Shown here: positions 10,470-22,939 of the stretch, in pieces
Position numbering within the stretch: the stretch's first letter is position 1
How the letters are laid out: every line of letters begins with the position of its first letter
DNA from: Amia ocellicauda
Taxonomy: Eukaryota > Chordata > Actinopteri > Amiiformes > Amiidae
Direction of reading: 5' to 3'
Assembly: GCF_036373705.1 (NCBI RefSeq)
Contig: NC_089851.1
Coordinates: forward strand, 52,731,812-52,795,811
DNA: 64,000 nt
Program-made: the position numbers and the translations under genes
The notes under the pieces: model-generated
Told to the model about the DNA's origin: nothing
The model's database searches: none
What the model saw: the letters and a program-made list of their open reading frames with translations, nothing else

Positions 10470-12720
10470 GCAGAGGCAGAGAAAAAGGAGGAGTGGAGGT
10501 GCTCCCTGGGATTAGCATGAAAAAGTGGGGAAGTAATAAATCCCAGATTTGGTCTGGAACGCAATAATAGGATATTGGTGCAGTGGATTTATTGCCATTC
10601 TGTGCAGCAAATGCTTCAAGTGGTTGATTTGGGCTTCTTGCTGGGGCTGTGATGGCAGAGTGAGGCTTTTCTGTGGTATTGCCTGTAAAAGAATTTGATA
10701 TGCTTGGTTTTTCAGTCAATCTAAGTAGTTGAAACTAAGTAACTGAAAATTCATAGGTCAATTGGTTTCTCTTTTAAGATTCTTTTTAGAGGGAAGATGT
10801 GGTCAAGTCAAAGATGTGCAATCATTTATTTGTGAAGAAAATAGGAAACTAATATCATTAAATTATATTACTGAAAATAAGTAATATTAAGCTTCTGCTG
10901 GATTACAGAAAGAAACAGATAATACTTCATGTCTCCTCTTCTCCTCACAGGGGAGCTTAGGTCAGTCTGGTCAGGTAGTGGGTGTGTGTCTCTCTCTCTT
11001 CCTCCTGCTCTTCTCTTGTTATCATCTCCTTCTCCTTCTTGAATGCTCTTCTCTTTGAATGTCCCTAGTTTTATAAGATTTCATTTCAACCAGTCACATT
11101 TTGGCAGCATGACACCATGAGAAGGGTGTGTGATAGAAATGTAACTTACAAGTGGAGGTCTTTGGAATTTGTCTAGGAGCCAACCAGAGGACAGGTACCC
11201 TGGACATCGTACTCATGCTCAAGTAATTAGTCACATCAGGGCCTCCTTCAAATTTTAGGGAACTGCATCAAAGTCTGTTTCCTGTACCAAACCAGATAGA
11301 ATGTATTTTTCTATGGGAAATTCTATGCTAACAAATAATATCTTACATAAGACTTCTGGCTCACAAGTTGCTATGCAAATTGAGGAAACCCTGGACAACT
11401 TCAAAGCCACCCCTGGCCTCAAACAACTGTGTCTTACAATGTTATTACTCTTCCTAATTAACTATACATTTCATGAACTAAAATTATTTCAATAATTGTT
11501 TATAGTAACAAAGGATGCATACACTTAAGTATCACCCACACCTCTCCCCTTCCCCTCGTGAACAACACTCCTTACACAGCTGAGTCTCAGCATCATGTGT
11601 CAAACACCGTCCCCATTAACTCACAATCTCAAATCCTGTGCCAGTGATCTGTGTCAGGAGATTGTGCCGCACTGCTTGTACACTTCACAGAGCATGTTAT
11701 TGGGACATACATAAAATTAGAAGCTCTCCATGTGATCCACCATAATGATTTAGGGGATCTATGAACATTGGGGATGTCCAGAGAAGGGCACAGCTAGGAG
11801 GGGGGCAGCCAGTTTGAGGGAGGACTGGTTCAGGTAGTACCTTTAGGTCTGTGGGTTCATCCTCTCTGTACAAACTAATGGAGATTGTCGTTGTGGAGAG
11901 GACGGATGGGAGACTGAGACATTTTGAGCCAACACCTTCTCTGTTACGGTGAGTGGGGCAGGTTCACACTCACACTCACCGATCTCTCCTTGCACAGACA
12001 CAGAGAGGATGGGCGGACTGAGGGCATCTGGAGCAGAGACACAGGGTGACAAGAGACACAAGAACATTTGACATTAACTTCAGTTACACTTTTGAAAGGG
12101 GATATTGTCAAGAAAGACACACACATGCTTGTATAACTTACATGGCAGACCCAGGAAGGAGGAAGGTCTCCACATCTTAAAAATAGGAATATATTTGCCC
12201 TGGTTGTGTCCCTCAGTACGAGTATTTCATTACAGGGTTCCTATTGCCAAAGCCATAACCTACTGTTAGACACTGACATTATGGTGCATGTTGTATGGAT
12301 GTAAATCAACACATACTGTTAATAACATGTGACAAACTACACACACATACAAATTGCCATATTGCATCCTGTATGTGCAGATCTATATTGTCTTAGTTAT
12401 AGTTGGCTAGAGACTTAACACTAGAACCACCATTTTGCAATTCAAAAGTAAATTTCTGTGTATGTGAATTTTTCCTGCATATTAGTTCTTATATGTTACT
12501 AAATATTTGAATTAAATGCATATATGGCATTTCAGCTGTAAACTTCTCAAACTTAATAAGCTATAAATACTTTCTTCTCAGACTGCCAGACCTGCAGTTT
12601 ATGCGGTAGGCTATAGCCTACTGAATATAATATAGCTGATAATACGGCCCGTGTAATAACATTAGTCATTGTGAAAGTTATAATCATGTTTATCGGTGAA
12701 ACACACCATTTTCTGCACAT
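10470..12720. other. Unassigned DNA; one possible exon at 11856-11990
   Basis: Beyond the dynein acceptor I recognise no family. On the minus strand a short open stretch includes STTTISISLYREDEPTDLK and ends in AAAG/GTACTA, a plausible donor, but I cannot match it to upstream dynein sequence or another protein. A TC-rich run lies near 10985-11010. Confidence 0.3.
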
Positions 12721-12724
12721 CATA

Positions 12725-13841
12725 GACCCCGTTCACACTTATTAGGCCGGCCCTGGGCCGCCTCAAATTTAGGCTGGCTTTTTTTCAGACACCCTGTTCA
12801 CACTTGCGCTTTTAGGAGGCCTAAGTGCGTCACATATGCGGGCGAAAAGCCGGCCTAAACGAAATGCATGCCGGGAAGTAAACAAATCTGCTCAAACAAA
12901 CCAGTGACGCAGGACATTAGTTCTGCTTACAGGTGTATGCGATGTGTTTATAATCACAACTTATTAATATTGATTGGCTTAACCCTTTGCAGCCAAAGCT
13001 TTCTAAAATAATTAAAAATGTGCTGGTTCAATGGGGAATCTAATTCATATATTTCCCTTTTCAGATGTCTATCTTCGGTTCTGCAAGTTTAAAAGTGCTG
13101 TTATACAATTCACCCGAAAGCGAAGCACCTTTATTAGGACATCTGCATTAAATCACAAGAAATTGTGTTCATTAGTATGCAATCGTCTGCATCGAAAGCA
13201 GCCTCTGTGACGTGTCTATAGTTATATATCCTCAGACAGCAGCGCTGTGCACTTCCTGCGGTTTCTGTTTTAACTTCATCTTCATCCACATTGTAAACAG
13301 CGCTGTCATTTCTGCATCATCCCAGTTGTCACCTCTAACGCTGGCATTTGTGAATGTACAGCTCAGCTCAATATAATCGCATTTCGGGTTGCATAGTAAA
13401 TAGCTGGTTTCGTATTAAAATGCACTGATTTGAATGTAAACCTGCTTCGGTTAAATTTATATCGTTTTAATGCAACATTCGGAAAATTAATAAAGTTATG
13501 GTCCCGTTCACAATTTCACAATGCAATTTCCACGTGTAAAATGCATACTGTTAAATTTCAGACCTCAATCATACTTAGTACAAGAACAAACAATAGCAAG
13601 TTTACCAGCTACACACTTTTATTTTAATCGACCGAGTAGTTTGAACTGTTTACATTATAACTCATTACTTAGCCTAGACTTTTATAATATATATAAAGAT
13701 GTGAGCTAGCGAAATGTATCAGTACATTTAACGCTATAGATCGATATGACATTCAAACAATAGAGACAATACTGGGCCCTGGGCCAATAGAGACAATACT
13801 GGGCCCTGGGCCGGCCTAAATCTCAAGTGTGAACGGGGTCT
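12725..13841. mobile_element. Non-autonomous DNA transposon with terminal inverted repeats
   Basis: The left end AGACCCCGTTCACACTT (12725) is exactly complementary to the right end AAGTGTGAACGGGGTCT (13825-13841). The similarity continues inward through AGGCCGGCC and the GGGCC motifs. The 1.1 kb interior has no ORF of note. Near the right end a 30-bp unit containing CAATAGAGACAATACTGGGC is duplicated in tandem (about 13758-13812). No clear target duplication was found, so the superfamily (Harbinger, hAT or other) is undecided. Confidence 0.75.
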
Positions 13842-14218
13842 TATAATCATTATCAGTATTTATTGTATTAGATTTGCACCTGTAATAGTTCTCGTCTGCC
13901 TTTCCTTGACTCAGCAAGTTTCTAACTTTCTTTGGAATTCAATCTTGAATATGTTGCAAACCCAATTCTCTGGAACAATGCCTTGATCAATCACCTGTTT
14001 GATCATGAATGCTAATTCTTCTGTATTAGGTTTAGGGCTGGTGACAGGTTGACTATTGCACAGAATAATGCATACTCATGTGTTCATTCCATCCACGGAA
14101 GACAAAGTACATTTATCTTTTTGTCCACAAAATTGCCAAGCACGAAATAAGCATTTAATGGGACAAAATGTGAATGATGTGCACGGAATTATGAATGACA
14201 ATAGTAATATAGGGCACT

Positions 14219-17200
14219 TTTTCGGAAGGGGGGGTGTGGGGGGTTTGACCTTTGACCTGAACTTGAGTTGAACTCGGGGGGGGGGGGGGCTTCCTAGGAG
14301 GTGGGGGGGCCCCTTCCTAGGGGGTGGGGGGTGCTTGTACCACGTCACAGGATAATTACCATATTGATGGATTCCGAAGGAATGTGCAGGGTGGTGGGGG
14401 TCTTCAACTGTTTTCAAACCCTCCAAAAGATTTGTCTTTAAGCCAGACTGATTCTTTAGTAAAATAGCTACTTTTCTCTATACGTGTGAAGCTCCAAAAG
14501 AGCGCTATGTATACCCTTCAGATTCTTGAGAAAACATAGATATTTTTCCCTACGCTAGTGAAGATCCAAAAGAGTTTTAGGGCCTCAACTTAGTTTTCTT
14601 TATTGTCACAAATGAGTAAAATGTTGTTGTTTTTTTATTTAAAGTTACGCATTTGTTTCTTTTATCTTACTTTGAAAACCTTTTTCAGCCAACTAATGTC
14701 ATAAAGACGGAAAGTCTTTGTAAACAGTTATTTCTGATGTGTTTGAGATATTTGGTATTTGAAATTACGTACTAATCTAAGCAGATTCCCCCTGAGTATT
14801 TGTTATAAGCTCCCTGTTTGTATTCAGCATTGTGATTTATAATAATGCATTTGATTAAGGTTGAATAAATCCAAAACAATAAAATAAAATAAAATCTTGA
14901 TCTTTGTTAAAATGAACCTTTGTCTTTAGCCTGTATTTTACTGATAAGTCAAATCCCGCTTAAAAATTGCTTGTACATCGGGCCCAAAAGCCAAATATGT
15001 CCACCAGTATAAAAACTGTGTTCATGTGATTTAAAATACATGTGCTGAATAAAACAACAAATCAATAAGATTTTATTAAACATGCTGTTAGAAGGCGATA
15101 CACATGGCACCATACTTCTTGACAGACCAGAAAAACTGATGTGGTTGAGGCTGTACTTTTCATTTCAGGGGTAATGCAGACAGATGACGGGGTACGAGAG
15201 TCAGTGTCCTATGCTGTGGGACGTGTGACGGTGGTTCAACCCCCTTAAAGCCTGAGAAATCCTGTCCCCCAATTTGTGTAATGCACCAGATGATCACTAG
15301 TGTTGTATTTTGAATAATGTTCAACCAGGCTTAATAGCCCTGCCCGTTCATTAACTGTGTTGCCCTGAATTCAAGGTAACCATTAAGATGCTACTTATTC
15401 TTACAATTACTAATCTGTTAAATCTCAATTATTTAATTTTAAACCCCTCTTAGATGCAATCTTTACACTTTCAAGTTAGTGTATTTTTAATGTCACTATT
15501 TGGAAAGTTTAATTTGTCTTTAGTGCGCTCACAGACAGGCGGTGGTGGGTGGTCAGTTTAGTTATTATTGAAGTTATTTGTAATACAAATCAATACAAAT
15601 GTAAAGTGAAATTAATCTTTTAAAGCACAAACATTTCATTTTATTTTCCTTTAGTTTACTGATCCTGTCTGGAAATGATAATACCTTAGTAAGGAAAAAT
15701 AAAAACATCAAGACCTTGCAGTTCTCATGCGTTTCTGTACAGCTTTAACAGTGTCAATGCTGAGAATTCATACAACTATCTAACTAACTAGACAGACACC
15801 CTGCATTTGCACTGCTGTAATGTGACATTGTGCTGTCCGGTCGGCTCTGGAGGATCTGTGTCAGGGGGTTCAGATCAGAGAGGGGCTGTGAATGTACGGG
15901 CCGCATTTCTCGCAGCTTTTCAGGCGGCTCTCCACAGAGGCCGGAGCTTTTTTTTATTTTCTTAGCTGGACTCTCCACCCCCATCGATTTCTCCCCAGCA
16001 CGGTCAGATCAGACCTTTTTAGCAAAACGTTGGATGACTCAGAGTGTACAGGAGTCAAGGAGGTCATTAAAACAATACTTCTTTAATTTGTATACAGGGA
16101 CACATCGAACAGGTTGATGTGCATAACTTTTGTCTTTTTAACTACTTTACTTATTTTGAACGTTATTTGGGGTACGAGTTGTACAGTAAAGCGAAATCAG
16201 ATTTAGCAGAGAGAGACACAAGCCGGTAAGAACATGTTTTTGTACAAAATAAGAATCAGAGAGATATCTATTTTATTAAATGCTTCTTTATTGTTAATAA
16301 CATACACAAGGTGGGAAGGATGGAAATGATGCTACATCAGCTCAATGTATAGAATATTAATCTGAATTGTGCTGGTGCTGTTTCTGCTCACGTTTCAAAG
16401 ATAATCAGTAAACTATTGGCCGGGTGACTGAGAATCTGCGATGCGTTTTAATTGGCTAGGGGGGCCCATCGTCTCAAATGTAAACAGAGCCGCTTCTTAA
16501 ATTGAAAACAGACCCCACCTGTCATCAGTGCCGTTAGCTCCGCCCCCAAATATTTAAATTCTTCAAACCAAACTGTAACGTGATAGGCTATTTCTTCAGT
16601 GCCCTGTCAACTCCGCCCCCAAATATACTAATTCTTCACCGATCCGAGGTTACTAAAGACGTAGACATGTCCTCGCCACCCCCACTAGCTCAAAAAGCTC
16701 CAGACCGACATAACCCTTGTCCATTTGAAAGAGGTAACCGCTTTGGCCCTGTTGAAGAGGCAGCCTTGCGGATCTCGCTTAAGTAGAAGTATCTATGTTA
16801 CTAAAGAATCGGGAGGGCTTTAATAGAGCTCTTTTGGAGCCTCACTCGCGTAGGGAAAAATAGCTATTCTACTAAATAAATCGGGAGGACTTAAATACAA
16901 CTCTTTTGGATCTTCACTAGCGTAGGGGAAACATATCTATGTTTTCTAAAGTATCTGAAGGGTATACATAGCGCTCTTTTCGAGCTTCACATGTATAGAG
17001 AAAAGTAGCTATTTTACTAAAGAATCAGTCTGGCTTAAAGACAAATCTTTTGGAGGGTTTGAAAACAGTTGAAGACCCCCACCACCCTGCACATTCCTTC
17101 GGAATCCATCAATATGGTAATTATTCTGTGACGCGGTACAAGCACCCCCCCACCCCCTAGGAAGGAGCCCCCCCGAGTTCAACTCAAGTTAAGGTCAAAG

Positions 17201-17238
17201 GTCAAATCCCCCGCAGCCCCCCCTTCCGAAAGAGATGC
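14219..17238. mobile_element. 3 kb element bounded by long inverted repeats
   Basis: An arm of about 350-370 bp at 14219-14590 reappears inverted at about 16885-17238. Shared landmarks in both include GATGGATTCCGAAGGAATGT, TCTTCAACTGTTTTCAAACC, a G-rich segment, and TTCCGAAAG at the outer tip. Within and inside the arms a unit of about 70 bp built around AGCTCTTTTGGAGC and CTCACTCGCGTAGGG is repeated three or four times (about 16800-17050, mirrored at 14440-14590). The 2.3 kb core is AT-rich. It has one minus-strand ORF (15784-15984) that I do not recognise and no visible transposase. This looks like a foldback-type or long-TIR non-autonomous transposon. Confidence 0.7.
15784..15984 (-). CDS. 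Small unrecognised ORF inside the long-TIR element
   Basis: A 66-codon ORF that starts at an ATG and includes VESPAKKIKKSSGLCGEPPE and KLREMRPVHSQPLSDLNPL. The lysine-rich start could be a nuclear signal. The surrounding 200 bp are more GC-rich than the rest of the element's core, which may mean a captured exon. I do not recognise a family. It may be chance coding. Confidence 0.2.
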   Translation of the reverse strand: MGVESPAKKIKKSSGLCGEPPEKLREMRPVHSQPLSDLNPLTQILQSRPDSTMSHYSSANAGCLSS

Positions 17239-17239
17239 A

Positions 17240-18890
17240 TTTTAAATACTTTCGTCACCACATTGTCGACCTTCTGCAGCGCCTACAGACATTCATTGTA
17301 CGCCAGTCGCCCCAGCACTGCGCGATTGTATCGCGGCTCTCATAATACCCCTGCTCAACCAATCAGCGCTTGCTGGACACACAGGACTGCTGAGACGTGC
17401 AACGCGTTGAGCTTTTGAAGGGGTGCACATTGGCTCCTCAGCGAGCTACACTTCTCCTCATCGCTACACAGAGACGCTTAATTGCATCTTCGCAGAAGCA
17501 TAAATCAGGCTTTAACACACAGAGTCACTCACAGAGTCACTCACAATCTCTTTCGGGGAGGAATTTCAAGGGAGTTCGAGTCCAGTCGGCCTCTGCTCCT
17601 CTACTGTGAAGTAGAGCTTGTCAGTTTCGGAGGAGGCAGGATAGAGGTTACAGAGAGGTGGAGACATTTGAACACCCCTCATTGTCTCGCTACATCCCCT
17701 GTCTGGAGACAGGGCAGAACAGGGACACATCCTCAGTTTGTCAGCTTAAAAAAAGAACAACGACTTAGAAACAGATCTCCACCATTGCTCTGTTACTAAA
17801 TTGACTGAATGGTTTGACTAAGAGAACAGTGAAATGAAAATGGTGAGCAGCAGGGACAGCACTTTGTGGAAACTAGTTTCTATTGAAGACAAGAGATGCA
17901 TTACTACCGCTTCATTGTCATGATTAAATCTTTCTAAAGATCTCTGAAACCACAGTCCCACCGCCTGCTCTCACACACCTTGCAGGCTTATCTGAAATGA
18001 ATAAGCTTTACAATTCAGAGCCACCTCAGCTGTTGGTCTGGCTGTGAAGACCAATGTATGATTTTAGGTTGCCAAAGAATGATGGACCAGTTTTCTTAAA
18101 ATATACATTAAAACAAGAAGAGCACTGAAATTAAACCTTAGAAAATTGAATTAATCAGCCTCCATATTGACACTGGGCAGTTTAGTGCATGTATTAGTAC
18201 TACTGCTGTTGCATAGTTCTTTTGAAATTATACTGAATTACCAAATCATGGCAACTTTTCTCTGTCTCCATCTACACTGACATTAATTACCTTACTCATA
18301 GTCTGCACAGTTTAGCGTGCATTAGGGGGCAAGCCAGGACAGTCCCACTGCAGGACACTGTGCCGGTCCAGAGAGGACAGGGTCAGGTTGCAGGGGTGGG
18401 CCACAGGGATGGACTGGGACTGAAAACAGGCCTTGGACTTTGACCGAGACCGGCACACCACAACCGGTCTGTGGATGCTTCACATCGCTGACGCACTCGT
18501 TCACACACCAGTACTATTTTCAGAGCACTACAGAACACACACACACACTTGGTAAACTGTTATAAGAGTTGAACAACATCCCATCTTTATCTGAAGCCTA
18601 GTATAAAACAGGGATGGTATAACAGCTAGAACACTCACTGAGCCACAGAACAGTGTCTGGCAGGCTTTCATGAAGGGCTGGCTGGCTTCACTCGGTCATA
18701 GCAGACAGCTCTACCACAGTTCACAGAGCTGATGGCACAACTACAGACAGCACAGTGGACCAGGAAACATAGACACCAGAAACTCAAGTTACAGAAAAAA
18801 CTGCTCCTCCAATAAGGTAGGACATATTTCTCAGCAGCTCACACTTCTCTGCAGTTCACCATGTCATTATTCAGGGTCATTCAAATGTGC
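17240..18890. other. Unassigned DNA
   Basis: A GC-richer patch at 17250-17700 has no open frame that I recognise. The stretch 18300-18500 contains GGATGGACTGGGACTGAAAA, wording I associate loosely with the ends of hAT/ZMYM-type repeats, so it may belong to the next element. Confidence 0.3.
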
Positions 18891-18894
18891 TTCT

Positions 18895-20400
18895 CAGAGG
18901 TGTCAGAATGAAGGCCTCTAGGTGTTCTTGCAAGAAAGCTTCTCTTAGAGGTAGAGAAACTTTGCTCACAAGCTACCTGGGTGACTAAGAGGGAGAAACT
19001 TATATCCAATGCCAATGATAGGATATGCATCAGTCAGCAAGTTGTACGGTCTCAGCATCTGGTAACAACACAGTGGACACTCTTTACAGGATGAGCAGCT
19101 TTTATTTAGAATTTCCACCTCATTTTCTTCTTCATCAGGTCCATCCTCCACTGTCCTGGTCATGTATTGCTCCAATCCTGAGGTTTTCAGTCTTTTCCAC
19201 TTTTCAGCGAGGCTCCTCAGCTCACACTGCACATTGTTGATAGATGCTCTGCTGTCAATCATAAGCAATCATTTGCCGAGATCTTGAAGGGTTGTCTGGG
19301 CAGACCACTGGATAGGACTTGGGCAAAGTTTCTGGGGTCCTGAAGGGCTAGGTCAGCATATAGAGTTCCATAAATTAGAAATCGCCTGTGGATACTCTGA
19401 CTGTATCCATGAGTTGATTGTGGACTTTATAGGCACTCTCTGCTTCTGTCAAAGCCTCATCTTGTGCCATGTCTCCAGGCTTGTTTTTCTGTGGCAAAGT
19501 TTTTCTCCTCCAGCTCTGCCTCCTCATCCTGTTCTTGTATCTTATGATTTGCACACTTAACAGATGTGTCAGTAGCTGCCTTAATGGTGTCAAAGTCTCT
19601 TGCAATGCCTTTCAGTTTTTCCAGTGCAGCCACAACCACAAAGACCTTCTTCAAAGCACTATCTTTAGCCCACCAGAATGTCTCTCCGATTGGAGAGAGG
19701 CGTCTGTGTCGCGTGTCCGGGCTGTGCTTCTCCCACACATTCCTTCATGAATCCTACCAAAGGATGAACACAGCAAGGTCGGTCAGGAGAGCAAACAGTG
19801 AACTACTTGCTATGACGATTTCAGTTGTTTCAGCCAAATCCAGATGAAGGATGTGTGCATAGCACCACACATGCACATGATTGGGGGACTTTGAGGACAA
19901 CTGAGCAGAGATGCCTTTATATTTACCTTGTATATTGGAAGCTCCATCCATAGCATTACCAATGCACTTGCTCATGTCCAATTTTAGTTTTTCCACGACT
20001 ACTACTGTCAGCAACTTGACAAAATACTGTGCAGTGGATGCCTCATACTTTACAACAGCCACAAGCCTCTCACGTATGACATCCGTCACATACCTCACAA
20101 TGACAGAGCACTGGTTGTCCTGAGTTGTGCCGATCTGGACAGAGAACATTCCAGCATCCTCAATTTCACTTGACGTGGTCTCCTGGATAATGCATTGAAT
20201 TGTGCTAATGACTGTATTGACAGTATTTGTAGCATTTTTGTGCTTCAAGAACCTCTGACTCTTGCCCCAGACTGGTGTAGTTTCCTACTTTTCTCAATGC
20301 ATTCAGCGAGATGTTGTTTCAAGCAGGCGTCATACTTTCCAAGTAGTATTATCATCTCTAAAAAAGTACCATGATCACCACTGGTGTCCTCTAAAGTATA
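18895..20400 (-). mobile_element. Degenerate hAT element (ZMYM1-like transposase)
   Basis: A minus-strand transposase remnant is followed at its 3' side by CAGAGGTGTCAG at 18895, a typical hAT terminal motif. The opposite end could not be located. The coding part is broken (see the transposase entry). 20400-20880 shows no recognisable sequence. Confidence 0.7.
18966..20248 (-). pseudogene. hAT-family transposase pseudogene, ZMYM1-like
   Basis: Three overlapping pieces follow the family in order. 19754-20248 has IGTTQDNQCSVIVRYVTD and a KCIGNAMDGASNIQGKYKG block, then NHVHVWCYAHILHLDLAETT (RNase H-like core with DGA). 19457-19738 has SPIGETFWWAKDSALKKVF, and 18966-19268 has EDGPDEEENEVEILNKSCSS and CKECPLCCYQMLRPYNLLTD. 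The pieces are in different frames with lost sequence between them, so there is no intact protein. The N-terminal zinc-finger/TTF part is not seen. Family knowledge: hAT transposases of this type are widespread in fish and often annotated as zinc finger MYM-type protein 1-like. Confidence 0.8.
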
Positions 20401-20879
20401 TGCAGCCTCTGACTGAATCCCCCTCTAACTAACAGCCCCTTCTTACCAATGACTTTCTACATCAATGACACGCTCCAGCACTATACGCCTCAGCACTGCT
20501 TCTACACATTGACAGCCCCTCTATTTGATCAAATTAATCAATTAGTAATTATTAATATTATTAACCTTTACTGGGCTGGAGAAAAGTAGCTTAGCACTAA
20601 AATTCAGTTGAAATTCCTAGTTGTTTTAACTACAGATTATAAATATAACAATAGTGGAAACAATAGCTTATAGTCAGGCTGAATCATGATGAATTTAATT
20701 AATAAAAGTGTATTACACATTCTCCACTTAAATAGTGCCATATAAGTAAATTACACATGCATTCATATTTTAGCTGAAGTTGCTCTGAATCCATAGCTAC
20801 CAAGAACATTGCGGTTCATAACAAAAGCGTGTCATTTATAAACTGAAATGTAAAATTCTCTCAATTAAGTTCAATTTTG

Positions 20880-22260
20880 CTTTATTGGCATGCCAAAGCA
20901 TTATACATAATACACAATATTTAAATACTACATAATACATATAAATGTATCGCCCCTCCCTTCACACAGCCCAAATATTAACAGAACAGGTCCCTTCCCA
21001 CCTCCGCCTTTTCTTTTGATCATCTCAGACAAATATCAGTTACGCAGCTTAAAAAAAAAACATCATATCACAAATTGTTTCCCTATGAATTCATACTTAG
21101 TAATAGATTTAGAATTGGGTGAATCTGCCCAAAATTGGGGCTTCACAATTAACAGTGTCAGGGGGTCTCTGAAGGAAAGCGGTGGGGCTACGGGCCAGTC
21201 CTGGGACCGCTTGCACAAAAGGTCTTAAATGCTTTTTGACATTTTACTTGGATCTTAGACTTAAATTTAAGCCAAATATAAATAGGCCTGTTGCACAAAA
21301 ATAGTTTGGTCTTAAATTTAAGTAATTTGTTAAGCCTACCCTATACCAGGCATAAATGGGAAAAAGGTATGTCTTGCTATATAAACTGACATGAAAGCAA
21401 CATGGCAGCACATATGCCAGTTCAATTTGAATTTTTAAGGGGCATCTATCTCATAGAGGAGAAATATTTAAGGACAAGTGTAGACAAATTGGTAGTTTGA
21501 CCCTCTGTGCCAGCCATACCATGATTACGTTCTAACACACTGGCGTGTGCACGTCACAGAAATACATACCTAATGCCGTTATGCATGCTTGCACCTTGGT
21601 CTGGTGGTTAATAAAGGTTACCTACTGTTCTCCAATACAAGTGCCTCCACTCGAAAAAATAGCAGTTTTATTTCAGTTCCATATGCCATGTGTGAGAGAG
21701 GAAAAAATAAGCATTATTACTTGAAAGCCTTTATGGAAGCACGAGGCCCTGCTCCTTTCCCCGGCTAGATCTTAGAGGGTTTATTCCATTTCTCAAAGGT
21801 TTAATTCTGCATTCTGCCTAACAAGATGTTAGAAACACACCATCGACCCTTCAAAGCCAATAGATGAAGCGTGTGTCCACTCCCCACCGACTGACCAGAG
21901 AGATCTTGGTCTTCTGCCCCCACTGACCCTCCTCTTTCTAGACACCCCATGAATGTAGCATTGTGTGAAATTACCCCCCCGGGCAATTTCCCCATCACTC
22001 CCCCTAATTTGTCCTCAAGTTTGAAAACAATTCTGAAATTAAATCCCTTTCAAGACTGCCACGGAGGAGAAAATGGAAACCTCTGCATTTAAAAGCTATA
22101 CCTGATTTGACTTGTGACTTTTTACAGGAAGAGAAACGACTTACTGGGAGGTGTGTGGCTGTACATCTGTACCAGGGCGGTTTCTCACTGGGCACAGAGC
22201 TGGCCAATTCACTTTGGACGAAACTTGATTAAATGACCTACAAGCAATAAGGATTATGGT
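20880..22260. other. Unassigned DNA
   Basis: AT-rich to 21000, then mixed composition. An imperfect repeat of the phrase TTGCACAAAA occurs near 21210-21300. I recognise no coding sequence; the ORFs at 21801-22207 look random. Confidence 0.35.
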
Positions 22261-22263
22261 CAT

Positions 22264-22935
22264 ACAAACTTGGCAGACAGTCATAAGGAAGTTTACAAAC
22301 GAGAGGAGGCCATTCGACCCATCATGTTCATTTGGTGTCCATTAATAACTGAGTGATACAAGGATCCTATCCAGTCTGACTTTAAATGTTCCCAACTTTT
22401 CAGCTTCTACCACATCGCTGGGGAGTTTTTTCCAGATTGTGACAACTCTGTGTGAAGAAGTGTCTCCTGTTTTCCGTTTTGAATGCCTTGAAGCCCAATT
22501 TCCATTTGTGTCCCCGGTTGTGTGTGTCCCTGCAGATCTGGAAAAGCTCCTCTGCTTTGATGTGGTCAATGCCTTTCATGATTTTGAAGACTTGGACCAA
22601 GTCCCCATGTAGTCTCCTCTGTTCCAGGGTGAAAAGGTTCAGTTCCCTCAGTCTCTCAGTTGGACATTCCCTTCAGACCTGGAATAAGTCTGGTTGCTCT
22701 CCTCTGAACTGCCTCTAGAGCAGCAATATCTTTCTTGAAGTGTGGAGCCCAGAATTGTACACAGTATCCAGATGAGCTCTAACTAGTGCATTGTACAGTC
22801 TGAACATTACTGCCCTTGTTCTCAATTCTACACTTTTGACAATATATCCTAACAAGCTGTTTGCCTTTTTTATTGCTTCCCCACATTGTTTGGATGGAGA
22901 AAGTGAGGAGTCCACTTTCAATCTACACACGTTTG
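22264..22935 (-). mobile_element. 3' fragment of a non-LTR retrotransposon (CR1/Jockey-type)
   Basis: The minus strand begins with DSSLSPSKQCGEAIKKANSL, GYIVKSVELRTRAVMFRLYN and [10 protein letters not shown], the post-RT region also present at 42830-43010, and then runs through the 3' coding tail (GHKWKLGFKAF) to the 3' end near 22264. The 3' end matches the tail of the larger copy at 43200-43260. It is 5'-truncated and frameshifted at about 22740, the usual fate of LINE copies. Confidence 0.8.
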
Positions 22936-22939
22936 ACTA

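Noticed and set aside
14076..14426. Proline-rich 116-codon ORF on the minus strand
   Set aside because: Produced by G/C homopolymer runs in the arm of the long-TIR element.
16580..16786. Small ORF with PPPLAQKAPDRHNPCPF
   Set aside because: No similarity recognised and it overlaps the inner border of the long-TIR subrepeats.
18322..18504. Minus-strand ORF with HPCGPPLQPDPVLSGP
   Set aside because: Low-complexity reading of a repeat-like stretch with no splice or family support.
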